A stretch of 64,000 bases of DNA from contig NC_065536.1 of assembly GCF_932294415.1 (NCBI RefSeq), positions 57,599,854 through 57,663,853 of the forward strand. The letters are read 5' to 3'. Source of the DNA: Quercus robur. Lineage: Eukaryota; Streptophyta; Magnoliopsida; Fagales; Fagaceae. The stretch's first letter is position 1, and each line of letters opens with the position of its first letter. Positions 1 through 13,042 of this stretch are shown piece after piece. The position numbers and the translations under genes are program-made. The notes below the pieces were generated by a model, which did no database searches, had not been told where the DNA came from, and worked only from the letters and a program-made list of their open reading frames with translations.

Positions 1-1711
1 TCAAATTTAGCCCCTTATATAAGTCAGGATACATTATCTCAGCTCCGCTGCCTTGGTTAATCATCACCCTTTTCACATCGTACCCACCAATTCTAAGTGT
101 AACCACTAAAGCATCATCATGGGGCTGTATGGTTCCAAGTTTGTCCTCATCTGAAAAACCTAACACTAGTGGGATGCCCATCTTAACTCTCTTAGGCATT
201 GAGTTGGATTCTTCAGCTGGGTAACGAGATACTGACATTACTCTGGAAGGACAAGATCCGGTCCTACCCGGGCCAGCAAAAATGACATTTATTGTGCCAA
301 GAGGGAGTCTTGAAGAAGCATCTCCCCAAAGCTCCAAACCCGTTTGGCTTCCCCGACCACTGGAATGATGCAAGAGTTGCTTCAACTTCCCTTCCTGGAC
401 TAGTTGGTCGAGATGGTCCCACAAGTTTCTGCAATCCTCGGTAATGTGTCCATGATCTTGATGATATTGACAGTAAAGGTTTTGGTTGCGCCTCATAGGA
501 TCTCCTGCTATTTTGTTCAGCCATTTAAAGAACGACTTGTTTTTAATCTTCTCCAGAACTTGTTGTACTAGTTCTCGAAACACAGCATTAACCACCTGGG
601 TGTTGGCAGATCCTGTCTGCCTGACGAAATCTTTCCGAGGTCGATTATTATTGTAACAGTCCGACCTGAAATCCCTCCTCTCCTGAGGGATCACCTTAGC
701 CTTTCCTTTCCCCTGTATTTGGTTTTCCTCTACCCTTCTGTACTTATCAATCCGATCCATAAGTTGGCACACACTGGTAACAGGCTTACCAGTCAGAGAC
801 TTCCTCAGGTCATGCTCGGCTAGGAGGCTAGCCTTGAAAGTACTAATGGCCACATCGTCATAGTCTCCGTCTATTTCATTAAACATCTCCCAGTATCTAT
901 CTGAGTAGGCCTTCAGAGTTTCCCCCTCCCGCATGGACATAGATAACAAGGATCCCAAAGGCCGAGGAACCCTACTACCAGTGATAAAGCGAGCACCAAA
1001 GGCTCGGGTGAGTTTCTTAAAGGAATCAATAGAATTCGCCCTTAAACCATTGAACCATCTCATCGCCACTGGGCCCAAGTTAGATGGAAAGACCTTACAC
1101 ATCAAAGCCTCATCTTTAGAATGAACAGTCATCCTTTGATTGAAATAACTAACATGTTCCACTGGATCTGTTCGACCATTATAAATGGTGAACGTGGGCT
1201 GATGGAATCGTCGAGGAAGACTCGCACCTTCTATATTTCGCATAAAGAGTGACTTAGAAACCTGACTCAACGCCTTGTTCATGGCATCGTTCCCTAGGCC
1301 TCTGCGAGGCGGGCTCTTATATCTACGTCTATGGTGATATTCCTCGTCGTAGGAGAATGTCTCACTAGGCGGAGTTCTGGATCTCCGTCTATAACTAGCA
1401 CCATCTGTCTCCTTAGAAGACAGCTCGGAGTTAGGCGACGAATGTCTTCGCCGTGCGTGGCGCAATTCCCTCTTCAATTCATCGATTTCCCGTTGCATGT
1501 CCCTATCATTCTTTGCATGGGAAACACGGCTCTTCCCTCGAGATTGGCTTTTACTAGTATGAGCTATGTGCACACTCCCCTCACGATCTCCTCTCCGTTC
1601 GAGGCTCTTTCATGGATTGCTATGTTGAGAACCCCTAGATTCTGCTTGGTGTAGATTAGCATCCACCTGGTGTGGTCCTGTCGCTGCCTGGTGTGGACCT
1701 GCTTCTTCCAT
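1..1711 (-). pseudogene. Gag and start of protease, Tat-lineage Ty3/gypsy (partial)
   Basis: Reading leftwards from an ATG at 1711-1709, one frame stays open to the window edge except for a TGA at 1612-1610, so this copy is only lightly damaged. The product is the capsid-nucleocapsid polyprotein that packages retrotransposon RNA. Seen in order: a charged Arg-rich N-terminus, a capsid core (FTIYNGRTDPVEHVSYFNQR, near 1170-1110), a CX2HX4HX4C zinc knuckle near 500-440, and at the left edge the aspartic protease motif. That motif reads NQGSG where the related element at 24110-35501 has DQGSG, so the catalytic Asp position is changed in this copy. RT and integrase would lie beyond the left edge. 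The LTR and PBS sit immediately upstream, at 1758-2577. The family is clear; whether the full element is still mobile cannot be judged. Confidence 0.88.
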
Positions 1712-1757
1712 CTTAAACGTTGTACCCGAATCTCTTTTAGAATAGATCAAGTCTTCC

Positions 1758-1775
1758 CCACAGACGGTGCCAATT
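1758..1775 (-). other. Primer binding site of the left Tat element
   Basis: On the minus strand TTGGCACCGTCTGTGGGG follows the LTR end (…CTTACA) after one base. A TGG at the start pairs with a tRNA 3' CCA, as expected of a minus-strand primer site. I did not assign the tRNA. The equivalent site at 24924 differs by a few bases. Confidence 0.75.
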
Positions 1776-1776
1776 G

Positions 1777-2577
1777 TAAGGACTGAATTTGGATTTGACC
1801 CAATATAAGATTGGGTTTTAGCCCAACAAGCCCAAACAATGAATTTGTAGAGCGTGGATGAAAGAACTAGATCTACTCCAGAAGAAAAACAATAAAAGTT
1901 GCTGAATTAAGATTGTTAAGTACAAGTAAAATAAGAAAATCTGTCATCGGCACGGCCTGAGGAGCTTATGTTATAATGTCTTGTTGATGAATACAGTTAC
2001 AAGAGTTCACAATATTATTACAAAGATTTCTTGATTTTTTTCGATCCTCCCTCTTTAGGCCACATTCCCATGCTATATACTACAATCTTGGTATCATCCC
2101 TACCATACACATGTAGGTTGGATTCTAGGAACTCCTTCTTGTCTCATCCAACACCTCCCAAAACCATCAACTAGTAGCTGTAAGGCTGTTTGATCACTGT
2201 TCAGATATCACCTCCACATTAATACGGCCAGAGAGTTAGTTGGGAGGCATTTAATGTGGAGGTAGCAGCTTTTGAAGATATTTGTTGCCACCCTTTGCTC
2301 ATCCCTTATCCAATGCCCGACTCTTAGTTGTGATGCAACCTTGAAGGATGTCTGGGATGATAAGACATTCTTATTGACCTTGGATCCCCGTTTCCGAGAT
2401 GAATTTTCTCCTCGGACATATTTTGGACTATCACATACAATCTTTATTTCTTCTTCTTATACCATTCCCATTATAACCTTATTTAACCATCCTCGGATTG
2501 GTTGATATCTTCGGATTGGGCGATAGGCCCAATTCATACAGTTTTAATAGTACCTTCTAGATAGTTGGCCCCCCACA
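1777..2577 (-). repeat. 5' LTR of the left Tat element
   Basis: This 801-bp block starts TGTGGGG and ends CTTACA on the minus strand, and lies directly before the PBS and Gag frame. Parts of its middle resemble the LTR at 24110-24922, for example the stretches around 2165-2270, so the two elements are related but not the same subfamily. Bases 2578-2582 (ACCAT) are the expected target duplication. The partner copy lies off the window. Confidence 0.8.
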
Positions 2578-2582
2578 ACCAT

Positions 2583-5074
2583 CTTCTTAAAAAAAAAAAA
2601 AAAAAAAAGACATATAAAAAATTTATTAGTAAAAATATTTTAAAGTTAACGAAACATATACCTTTTTCAGTTGAGAAAATCTGAGATGTATTCACTTTTA
2701 AAATAATATTTATTCAACTTTAAAGATTGATGATTATGATTTAAGACTTAAAATTTTCAGGCTATATTGTTTAGATTTTGATGTTTTTAATTTTATGCTC
2801 AAGGGTTTAGGAGCCATTTTTAAAAGCCTATTATTTTAGGTTTAGGGCCCATCATGTTAATTAAGGAAAAAGAAGTGGGTTGCAATAAGTTAATAGTCAA
2901 CCGCAAAATTTAGTCACTCTATTATGAATAAAACCATTACAAATATTTATCGTTGTTGTTTATGATATGCTAGAATATACTTAATGATATCCTTTACAAT
3001 TTAAAAATTTTGTTTCCTAACAAAAGCTAGTTGCCCCTTTTGTTAGGAAACAAGAAACCCAACCCAAAATTTTTGAGATGTGAACAGTAGAAAACAAAGA
3101 GCAAGAAGGATTAACTCTTTTGCACACGAACACTTAGATTTACATGGTTCTCCAAAAACTAGGGCAATGTCTAAGAGTTGCCGTAGTCTTATTATGACGA
3201 TTATAACAAAGCTACATGTATCATTAATATAAATATACTGCCCTATTACTTTGACTACACGCATGTGGGACATTACAATAAAGGATCTAGGCATCTAAAG
3301 TGCACTTAGATATAAACAAATACTCAATATATTTGTACGGACAACACTTTGGGCATGTTGATTTGAACTCCTAGCATGATTAAATTAACACAATTGATCT
3401 AATTATATATAAATTAAAAAAAAAAATCAATAGACCAGACTTCACACACCTCTCATCACCTTTTGGCCTAGGTGTGGATGCACTATACAAAAACAAAACA
3501 TCAAGGAAACAAAAGGTTAAAAAGTGCTGCAAAAAGTGTTTCTAAATCTGCTTGTAGACACTGCAGCTTTTAAAAAAACTCCACACCAAGGTGTTCTACA
3601 TTTTTTTTTTTCTTATTTTGATCCAAAGAAATAAATTAGTTTCGACTATTGTTGCTTAAATGGCTTCCATGAATTTAAAATCACATATTTTAATTCCATT
3701 TAGCTTGAAAGAGACAATATACCTCGACTTCCTAATGGTTAACCTGTTTATTTATTTATTACTTATATCACATGGAGGATTAACACATGTTGATAGAAAA
3801 TCTGGGATTCTCCTAGTTGAACTCATACTCCATGTTGAGCTTCGTGGCCACATTCATGTCACATCGTATGGTTTCTGTACATTTAAGGTAATATACAAAT
3901 TGATGTGTGCCTATGTTTATTCTTATGATTCGGAATTTATTGGAAGCAAAAACATTTCACATTACAACCAAATACCATGTAACTACAAATTTTGATGAAC
4001 ACAATTTACTTGTTGGGATCGGGAAAATTAATTTACACTGGAAGAACTAAAGAAAAAGATTCAAGCAAAGTAACCAAGAGATGATAAAAGTAATACAGAA
4101 GTAGATTAGGATATGAGAATTAACACAAGAATTAGATGTTATAACTCTCCTCAGATTGTTTCAGATTCATTATTTTCTCACTAATAAAATACACACTTAA
4201 CCTTCCTATTTTTTTGAATCCCTTCTTAGATGGGGGTATTGCTCTATTTATAGTGGAGGAGTCCTCTTCTTAGTGGATTATGGTGATAGTCGCAAAGAGA
4301 TACTTATCTCACCAAGTGTCTCCTCTCCCTTTTGTACATTCAGGTGGAATTTTATATTTTAGAAACTATTCAGGTTGGTTATTCAGTAATAAATACAACT
4401 CAGGTTAAGTAGATTTACTTAATTAATGTGGAGGTAACTTTTGTCATGTTTAGACGCTATCCCTTTTGGTGGCGGTCGTCGGGATGGCTGTGGTTCTCGG
4501 GTCCAGTCTTACTTCAGCCAAGGTGGGGAACATTATTCTTTTGATTTGGACCTTCCAGGGGGGATTCTTAGGAGGGGCCTCTGGACCCATTGGTTGCGCC
4601 AGGCCTCCAGACATTCTTTAAACCTTTCTCGGGCCTTTGGGTCTCGGCCCAGGTAATGGCTACATACCCCTCCCACAGTAACCACTCAATTCCGATCAAA
4701 TTTGTCCAAAAGTTTTACGTGCAATGACTACACTCACTCACAGCCCTTCATTCACTTGCACTGTTGCACATGTGCACATCCATGTGTGTTTCTCTGCATG
4801 GCAGTGTGCTACACTGCAATTTGTGTTGGGTTCAGGAAGTTTATATTGAAAACAATTAACATCAGAAGCTAAAAACATATTCATCTGAGAGATGAGATCC
4901 TCTCCTGACTCCTATCTTCTTCTAGGCACTCTCACCAGCTAATACTAGCAAATTGTCCCCGAACACCATCCTATTTGACAGACTAGCCTAGATTTTCAAG
5001 ATCATCTGCTGTCTTCAATTTTGTTTTTAAAGAGACAAATTACTAACCAGAATTTGGCAGATGGAAACCACTAG
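2583..5074. repeat. 2.5-kb segmental duplication, copy A
   Basis: This segment matches 6215-8711 in the same orientation from the A-rich start through the text around 3040, 3540, 3660-3950 and 4740-5070, with scattered substitutions and small indels. It contains an LTR-like insert at 4011-4677. I see no convincing gene. Short open frames (for example at 3660-3995) are not preserved in copy B, which argues against coding. The left Tat element was inserted at or next to its left boundary. Confidence 0.8.
4011..4677. repeat. LTR-like insert in copy A (possible solo LTR)
   Basis: The block begins TGTTGGGATC and ends CCTCCCACA, has a TATTTATAG box near 4239, and has a GC-rich end unlike the surrounding AT-rich DNA. 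Length and TG…CA ends fit an LTR. I found no matching target duplication (TTACT against GTAAC), so solo LTR is only the best guess. The same block is in copy B, so it predates the duplication. Confidence 0.4.
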
Positions 5075-6214
5075 TCTAAATATACTGCTGGGAAATATGG
5101 GATTTAGAAACATCACTTTAAAAGGCTGTTCTCGTTTACTACTCCCATAATTTCCTGTTATTGTGAATGATTACAGAAGGCTCCTCTCTCAAGTCTCAGA
5201 CATGACGAGTTGAGATCCACAATATCTTACCGAAAGCTAAGTCCTATAGACTTGCTTACAAGTAACAACTAAGTGTGGAAAACTTGTGGTATGAATGATC
5301 CTTGCAATTGAATTGGCCCCACTCTTCACTTCGTATGAAGTCTAGTTTGTGAATAAAGCTTCCTATTTCATTAAAGAGAAGAGAAAGGGAAAGAATCAAA
5401 GAGAAGATAAGGACAAGGGAATGGGCCAGAACGAGTTATTATTAGAGTCAGCCTAATGAGTTAAGTTGTGGGGCACCACAATAGTGCACTACCCATTAAT
5501 TCACACGCAAAGCATGGGTCGAGTGCTTCTGTACACGGACCTTATTAAGACGATGATACGTGTTTACTATTGATTATATGTCACAATCTTAACGATTTTA
5601 GTACACGTAACATTGAATCCAACTAAGATGTAACAAACCAACCACATGAAAGCTACCAATGGATCTGGAAGAGTCACAAAGCTGGGCCAAATCACTTTCG
5701 TATCATAAAATCCATGATATCATTAGTAGTAGTACGGCCTTCTACGCCTCTGCCACTCAAGTCCATCTGTCCAACCAAAATAAGAATTCTTGAAGTGAGG
5801 TTGAAGAACTATCTGGTCCTGAAAGAAACCCATATGTTCATATCCAAGTGACTGCATGTGTTAGACATTTGATAACTGATGAGGTGCTATGAGGTGAGGA
5901 CTCCAATTTCACAACAATACATGGTAAAAATTGATACACACTTCTGATAATTAGATAGTTAATTATATGGAAATGATATAAACTAGTCTAGTCACATGCT
6001 GGTGAAAATGTTCACCTATCCTTTTGACTAGAATTGGTAGAAATGCAAATAGCTAGTGTAGTCTCGACTCTCAAATAATTATCTCTAAACGTCATATGTC
6101 TATTTTGGTTTGGTTAATATAATCGTCAGTGGACAACAAATTTTAGGTCAACTAGTACTACTTAGTATTTGCATTGGAGACGTCTAAAGGTTTGAATCTT
6201 TCTCCCCCATCTTC
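5075..6214. other. Spacer between the duplicated copies, no gene seen
   Basis: This is AT-rich DNA with no long frame, splice-consistent exon or recognisable repeat. It is not part of the 2.5-kb duplication. Confidence 0.5.
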
Positions 6215-8711
6215 TCAAAAAAAAAAGTGTATAAAAGAATTATTAGTAAAGATATTTTAAAGTTCAAAATTAATGAAAACATATACCTTTTTCAATTGAG
6301 AAAATTTGAGATGTATTTACTCTTAAAATAATATTTATTCAACTTTAAAGATTGAGGATTAGTAACCCAAAAAAAAAATGAGGATTAGGATTTAAGACTT
6401 ACAATTTTTAGGGTATATTGTTATATTTTGATGTTTTTAATTATATGCTTAAGTGTTTAGGAATCGATTTAAAAGCCTTTTATTTTAGGTTTAAGGCCCA
6501 ACATATTAGAGAAGAGGAGGGTTGCAATAAGTTGACAATCAACAGTGAAATTTATGATATGTTGTTGTTTATGACTAGATCTACTATAAATACTTCTTCT
6601 TGTTGTTTATGATATACTGGAATATACTTAACGATACCTTTATGATTTACAAATTTTATTTCCTAATAGAAGCCAGTTGCCCCTTTTGTTAGGAAACAAG
6701 AAATCCAACCCAAGATTTATGGATGTGAACAGCAGAAAAGAAAGAGAAAAAAAGATGTAACGAAGCTACCTATATCATTAATATAAATATACTGCCCTAT
6801 TACTTGCGCCACAGGCATGTGAAAAATTACAATAAAGGATCTAGGTATCTAAAGTGCACGTAAATATAAACAAATATATGCCCCAAATATTTGTACGGAC
6901 AACACTTTTGGACATGTTGATTTGAACTCCTAGCATAATTAAATTCACACAATTGATCTATTTATCAATTTTTTTTTTTTTAATTTTTAAATTCAACAAA
7001 TCAGGCTTCACACACGGAGGTGTCACACACCGCTCATGACTCATCACCTTTCGGCCTAGATGTGGATGCACTTTACAAAAACAAAACAGCAAGGAAACAA
7101 AAGGTTAAAAGGTCCTGCAAAAAGTGTTTCTAAATCTGCTTGGGGACACTGCAGCTTTTAAAAGAACTCCACACCAAAGTGTTCTACATTTTTTTCTTTA
7201 TTTTGATCCAAAGAAATAAATTAGTTTCGACTATCGTGACTTAAATGGTTTCCAAGCATTTAGAATCACATATTTTAATTCCATTTAGCTTGAGCCTTGA
7301 AAGAGACAGTATACCTCGACTTTCTAGTGGTTAACCTTTTTATTTTTTATTTTTTTATATCATACGGAGGATTAACACGTGTTGATGGAAAATCTGAGAT
7401 TCTCCTAGTTGAACTCGTACTCCATGTTGAGCTTCCTGACCACATTCATGTCACATCATAGGGTTTCTGTAGGTTTAAGGTAATATACAAATTGATATAC
7501 GCCTAAGTTTATTCTTATGATTCTGAATTTATTGGAAGCAAAAACATTTCATACTATTGCAAATACCAAATCTTGGTAAGTGTGCGAGTCAAAACTTCCA
7601 AGGTGGGCCATAGGAACCTTTGATGAACACAATTTAATTGTTGGAATTGGGACAATGGGAGATCTAAAGAAAAAGATTCAAGAAAACAAGTAACCAAGAG
7701 ATGATAAAAGGAACGCAAAAATTGATTAGAATGTGGAAATTAACAGAAAAATTCAAGGTTATAACTCTCCTCGGATTATTACAGGTTCACTCTTTTTTTA
7801 TTAATACAATACGCACTTAACTTCCCTATTTTTCCAAATTCCCTCTTAGATAGGGGTATTTTCCTATTTATAGTGGAGGAGTCCCCTTCTCAGTAGGTGA
7901 GTTGTGGTGATGGTGGCAGAGAGATACTTATTCCATCAGGTGTCTCTTTCTTCTTTTGTGGACTTGAGTGAGATTTTAGGTTTGAGACGCTATTCAGGTC
8001 GGTCATTCAATAATAAATATCACTCAAATTAGATAGGATTGCCTAATTAATGCACAGGTAACTGTTGCCTGTTCAGTTACTACCCCCTTTCGGCTCCTTG
8101 ACGGTCGTAGTGTTGCCTGTGGTTGAGGTAACCCAGTGTTACTTAAGCCATGGGGGCCGGGGAACATTGTTCTTTTGATTTGGACCTTCGAAGGGGGATT
8201 CTTTGGAGTGGGCCTCTGGACCCATTGGTTGCACTAGGCCTCCAGACCTTCTTTATGCCTTTCTCGGGCCTTTGGGTCTCGGCCCTGGTAATGGCTACAT
8301 TCCCCTCCCAGTCTCCCACAGTAACCATTCAATTCTGATCAAATTTGTCCAAAAGCTTTATGTGCAATGACTACACTAACAGGCTCACTGCCCTTTATCC
8401 ACTTGCACATGTGCACATCCATGCATGTGTGTTTCCTATGCAAGACAGTGTGCTACACTGCAAGTTGTGTTAGGTTCAGGAAGTTTATATTGAAAACAAT
8501 TAACATCAGAAGCTAAAAACATATGCATCTGAGAGATGAGATCCTCTCCTATCTTCTTCTAGGCACTCTCACCAGCTAATAATAGCAAATTGTCCCCAGA
8601 CACCATCCTATTTGACAGACTAGCCCAGATTTTCAAGATCATTTGCTGTCTTCAAATTGTTTTAAAGAGACAATTACTAAACAGAATTTGGCGGATGGAA
8701 ACCACTAGTAT
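6215..8711. repeat. 2.5-kb segmental duplication, copy B
   Basis: Copy B matches 2583-5074 throughout. It includes the poly(A)-rich start, the stretch around 6660-6720, the block beginning near 7230, and the final stretch ending at ACCACTAGT near 8709. At its left boundary the sequence reads CCCCCATCTTCTC with no retrotransposon, so it shows what the copy A site looked like before the left Tat element inserted. Confidence 0.8.
7639..8320. repeat. LTR-like insert in copy B (possible solo LTR)
   Basis: This counterpart of 4011-4677 begins TGTTGGAATT and ends CTCCCACA, with the same TATTTATAG box near 7866. Open frames on both strands at 8143-8338 fall in its GC-rich end and are not genes. Confidence 0.4.
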
Positions 8712-10732
8712 TAATAATACCATAAATATTAAGGGTACTTCCAAGGACTTTCGGTGCACTAGATGCCAATATTGTTAGTAGTCATATCAAATATCACTCG
8801 GAGCCAGCTAGAAATCTACTGGCAAATTGACCATTACAATAAAAAGAAATAGACATTGCTGGTCAGTATCAGCTTTTTTTGTATGAAATTTTCTTTATCA
8901 TAATAAAGTTTGTAAACCAATTGGTCAATTTCAGGTGTTTCCCCACCTAATTGAATGTAAGTTCTACATGACTACATGCCTCATTCAATACCCAGACAAA
9001 ATAAGGAAAATACAAAAGAGGGGGAGGAGGGAATAAAAATAGTTAAATACAACATTTTTCAACGCTTGAGTCACTTTAAGATAGAAGTGACCCTTATTGA
9101 TAAAAAGATGACGGAGAGTCTCTTAAATGGTTTATTCATATTAGAAAAAAAAACAATTACTTCACCAATGAGAAAATTTGAGTTGATTCAAGTTAAGGGA
9201 ACAAAAAATAACATTAATAGAAGTAATAAAAAAGAACATCTTAATTGGAAGTACAAATAGAGAGTATAAAATCAAATAAAAGAAAAAATTATATGAGATT
9301 GACCTGAACATGTGTCAATTAGATTTGACTGTATTTTACAATTATTGGCATAACTTTTGATTGTTGTGGTTGACTCAAGTTAAAATGATGTTACTTAAAT
9401 GATAACGGATCATGTCAATATTCGTGGAAAAAATCATCACTCTTAATTGAAAAAAAAAAGCCTATCAATTGAATCAAAATGATGGGAACTTGACATCAGT
9501 GGTGGTGCTTGCTTATTGCTTTGCATAAGCCAGAAACATTGGCATAGGATGCTGGGGCGGCGCAACTTTATATTCAGGGGGTTCAAGTGATTGTAAATCG
9601 TAAGTGTTTTTAAGTGTTTGTAAATCGTAAGTGTCACTCTTTTTTATAAATTTATATTATGTGTGAGTGTGTCTAATATTGATTGTGTGCATTACTTTTT
9701 GTTATAATGCTATTTGTGTAAATTATGATGTGTGTGAACGTTTGTGTGTACAATATAAATATAATATAAATTTATATAATTTAATAATTAGGAAATAGAG
9801 ATGGTTTGTTACATGTGTGTATATTGTTATCATGTTATAATAATTTTTTTTTTATAAAGTTAGTAAAATTTAAGAAAAAAATTGTAAAGTTAATAATTGT
9901 CCAAGCATTTGATTGGTTAAGTAAACACATAATGTATAATTTTATGTATGAATGAATGTGGTTGTGTGCGTCAATAATTAATACAAAGCTAATGAGTTTA
10001 GTTTAGTCATTTAGTTTAAAATATTTTTATAAAAACAATAACAAATAGATAATAACAACTGCATAAAAATAAAAATGTTAGATAAACTTAACAAAATAAA
10101 ATAGTCATAAGCTCATAGCTATCCACATTGGTCATTGGCAATAGATACTTATAATAAACTATCATATAACAATTCAAAATTTGAAAACTTGTAAAAGAAA
10201 ATTGTAAATATTCACGTATTAATTTTTTTTGTCGATAACTTGAATATCTTGTAGAAAAAAATTGTAAATATTCATGTATTAATTTTTTTTGTCGATAACT
10301 CAATATATTCAAGTCTTTTTTTATTAAAATTTTTTAATGACCTCCTAAACAAAATTCCTGAAACTGCTACTAATAGGATGACCAGTTACAGACAAAAAAA
10401 CTGTTTTCCTTTTGGTCCATGCCAATCCGTGGATATATGTAGCTTATGGTCCACACGCAGTACTAGAAAGGAAACATATTCAATGGACTTTGCAGGTAAT
10501 ACTAATAGCAGTATAGAACCCATCAACGAAGTAATTGTCTAGTCATGCCCCTAACTTTTAGGCAGCCCCACAAGCCCTGCCATACTTCTCAGAGTCACCC
10601 CCACATGATTGTTCTTAATCATTATTGTCTTTAAGATCCAAAGTGACTACTGAAAGACATACTAGGCAAAGAGAGAGAGCCAGCTAGTAACAACTAAGCA
10701 TGATTTTGAACCTCTCTAACTAAAAACTCTCA
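8712..10732. other. AT-rich region upstream of the XTH gene
   Basis: No gene is supported here. The only structure I see is a 60-bp tandem duplication at 10189-10308 (units start at 10189 and 10249), plus A/T runs. The last few hundred bases are presumably the XTH promoter. Confidence 0.5.
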
Positions 10733-10740
10733 ATATATAA
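10733..10740 (+). promoter_or_regulatory. TATA box of the XTH gene
   Basis: The sequence ATATATAA lies 40 bases before the ATG at 10780, which would give a very short 5' leader if transcription starts about 30 bases downstream. Position and sequence fit a plant TATA box. Confidence 0.5.
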
Positions 10741-10779
10741 CCAACTAATCATATTTTCTTTGCATCTATCCAATAAAGA

Positions 10780-12324
10780 ATGGCTTTTCTGCAAGACAAA
10801 ATACTCTATTCAGGTCTCCTAGTCTTCTGCATGACCATATTGGTGTCTTCACATAGTAGACCTTACTCGCCCTCAGGTGTTGCACATTTAACAGATTACT
10901 TTCCACATGTCTCAATTTATCAAGGCTTTTCTAAGTCCTTTGGAGGCTCAAATATCCAGCTAATCAGTAATGGTTCTATGGCCAATCTTGCTCTTGACAA
11001 AACATCAGGTAAAGTCCTTTACATATTATGGCTTAAATTGATACATGAAATTGTATTTTCAGAATTTACTCTAATGTGTATCTCTTTATGTTGTTTTATA
11101 GGAGCTGGATTGGTCTCAAAAAACAAATATTACTATGGATTCTTCAGTGCTGCAATTAAGCTGCCATCTGGTCTCTCATCTGGAGTTGTAGTAGCCTTCT
11201 ATGTAAGCTCTTTCATTCACATACAAGAAGTCACACTTACATACAACATATTACATTTGACTGCAATATTGTACATATTGCATGGCTAAGGCAAACTGTA
11301 TGTGTAACATCTTCTGCCTTAGCATATAGAATTGTACATTAGACATATATTTTTTCAATTTGCATGCATGTATTTATTTTAAACATGTGGCTACGATTGC
11401 ATTGTACAAAATGCATCCATTTGGACATGAGAATATGTATCCAAATATGTTGACTAGAAAGTGGAATTTTCAGTTGTCAAATGCAGATACTTTCCCTCAT
11501 ACCCATGATGAGATTGACATAGAGCTGCTTGGTCATGAGGAAGGAAACGACTGGGCCTTCCAAACAAATATATACGCTAATGGAAGTGTAAGCACTGGAA
11601 GGGAAGAGAAATTCTATCTCTGGTTTGACCCAACAGAGCAGCATCATCAATACAGCATCATCTGGAACAGCTATCATACAGTGTAAGACAATCAAAACTC
11701 ACATACATACACAGACACGCCTGCGCGCAAGTTTTATTACCATTATTCTAACACTTCATCTCACATGTGAGCCTAGACTTCCCTTTAATAAGTGGAGCAC
11801 AACATGTGAGAGTTTGAACTTTTGGTTCAAACTCATATCTACCTCTTATGAGTCCCAAAAGCTTAAAACTATTATGAAAATGGTGAATTTAATCATTTTA
11901 GCTGATATTGTAACATACCTAATGCAGGTTTCTAGTGGACAACATACCTGTAAGAGAGTTTATTCACAAAAGTGCCTTCCCTTTTGTTTATCCATCAAAA
12001 CCCATGTCAGTTTATGCAACAATTTGGGATGGCTCAGCGTGGGCAACTCATGGAGGAAAATACCCAGTAAATTACAAATATGCTCCATTTGTAGTTTCTT
12101 TTGCAAATGTGGAAATGAGTGGCTGCATATGGAATCCAACAGCTCCAGTTTCTTCATGTTCTAAGGCTGGTACTTCTAGTTATGACCCTGTTGAGGGACC
12201 AGAGTTTGTTAAGCTATCAAAGCAGCAGATTGAAGCAATGGACTGGGCAAGAAGGAAGCTAATGTTCTACTCTTATTGTAAAGATAAACCCAGATTTAAG
12301 GTCCTGCCACCTGAGTGCAAGTAA
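10780..12324 (+). CDS. XTH33: Xyloglucan endotransglucosylase/hydrolase, XTH33-like
   Basis: This GH16 enzyme cuts and rejoins xyloglucan in the cell wall during growth. I assign four exons, 10780-11008, 11102-11202, 11474-11682 and 11928-12324, with GT-AG introns and phases that join to 311 residues, normal for group III XTHs. A hydrophobic N-terminal segment (about residues 8-24) is a signal peptide or anchor. The catalytic motif [10 protein letters not shown] is residues 121-130, with nucleophile Glu123 and acid/base Glu127. NGS at 146-148 is the N-glycosylation site usual near the motif. The XET C-terminal domain carries Cys residues and ends in PPECK. IELLG in place of FEFLG and the long [10 protein letters not shown]-type stretch point to XTH33. 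The start is the first ATG, which opens directly into the signal peptide. No lesion is seen. Confidence 0.93.
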
Positions 12325-12650
12325 AAGATATTTTGGCATTCATATTTATTATTTAGTCATTTGTGAAAGTGCAATTGAATAACGTTGAAAGGCATTTTCA
12401 CACTAAGAACACTACTGATAGATATCAAATAAACCAAAATGTTTATATGGTACTCTCTCTTTATTCTTTTTGTTCTCCACAAAGTCAAAGTTAATCATAA
12501 CATTGAAGGCATTGTCACATTGATTAAGAGCACAACTGTAAGTAATCAAACAAAATGTGCACTTTAATATTTAAATATCATTTAAATAATATTTATTTAG
12601 TTAACGATATTATAATTTTTTTATTTAAAATTCATTATTTTTTACCCTTT

Positions 12651-12868
12651 TTTTTGTGTACGAAAAATGGAGGCCTTTATGGCTATATTATACCCTCGAG
12701 CAGGGAACCGTTTTGACATAAACTCCGGCCGTTCTTACCAGATCGTGTGGGGGATCAACCCCACCAAGGATGCCCACCAACAATTGGCTGTGGAGGTGAT
12801 TCGAACCCAAGCCTGACAAGCAGGGCCATGAACTCCTTACCACTGAACCAACCAACCTGTTGGCTATA
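12651..12868 (-). mobile_element. tRNA-derived SINE (family 1)
   Basis: On the minus strand an A-box-like TGGTTCAGTGGTAAGG is followed about 35 bases later by a B-box GGGTTCGAATC, then a unique body and an A-rich 3' tail. This is the layout of a Pol III-transcribed SINE. Similar T-rich sequence (TTTTACC…TTTT) lies on both sides, near 12640-12650 and 12868-12880, as expected of a target duplication. It lies about 330 bp past the XTH stop codon. Confidence 0.7.
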
Positions 12869-13042
12869 TTTTTACCTTTTAATATAGCTAATTCACTTTG
12901 ACGATTAAGTTGGATTTCTATTAATACATATATATATATATATATATATTTTTTTTTTTTTTGGGAAAAATGCTAAATCTATTATAAATTTTAGTACAAA
13001 AATCTTACAAACTAATGTAATCATGAATATAATTGGTGAAAC

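Noticed and set aside
3660-3995. A 111-codon open frame in duplication copy A.
   Set aside because: The matching stretch in copy B (about 7240-7600) is interrupted and frame-shifted, so there is no sign of coding constraint.
8143-8338. Overlapping open frames on both strands.
   Set aside because: They fall in the GC-rich end of an LTR-like repeat, are not kept in the duplicate at 4441-4656, and show no domain.
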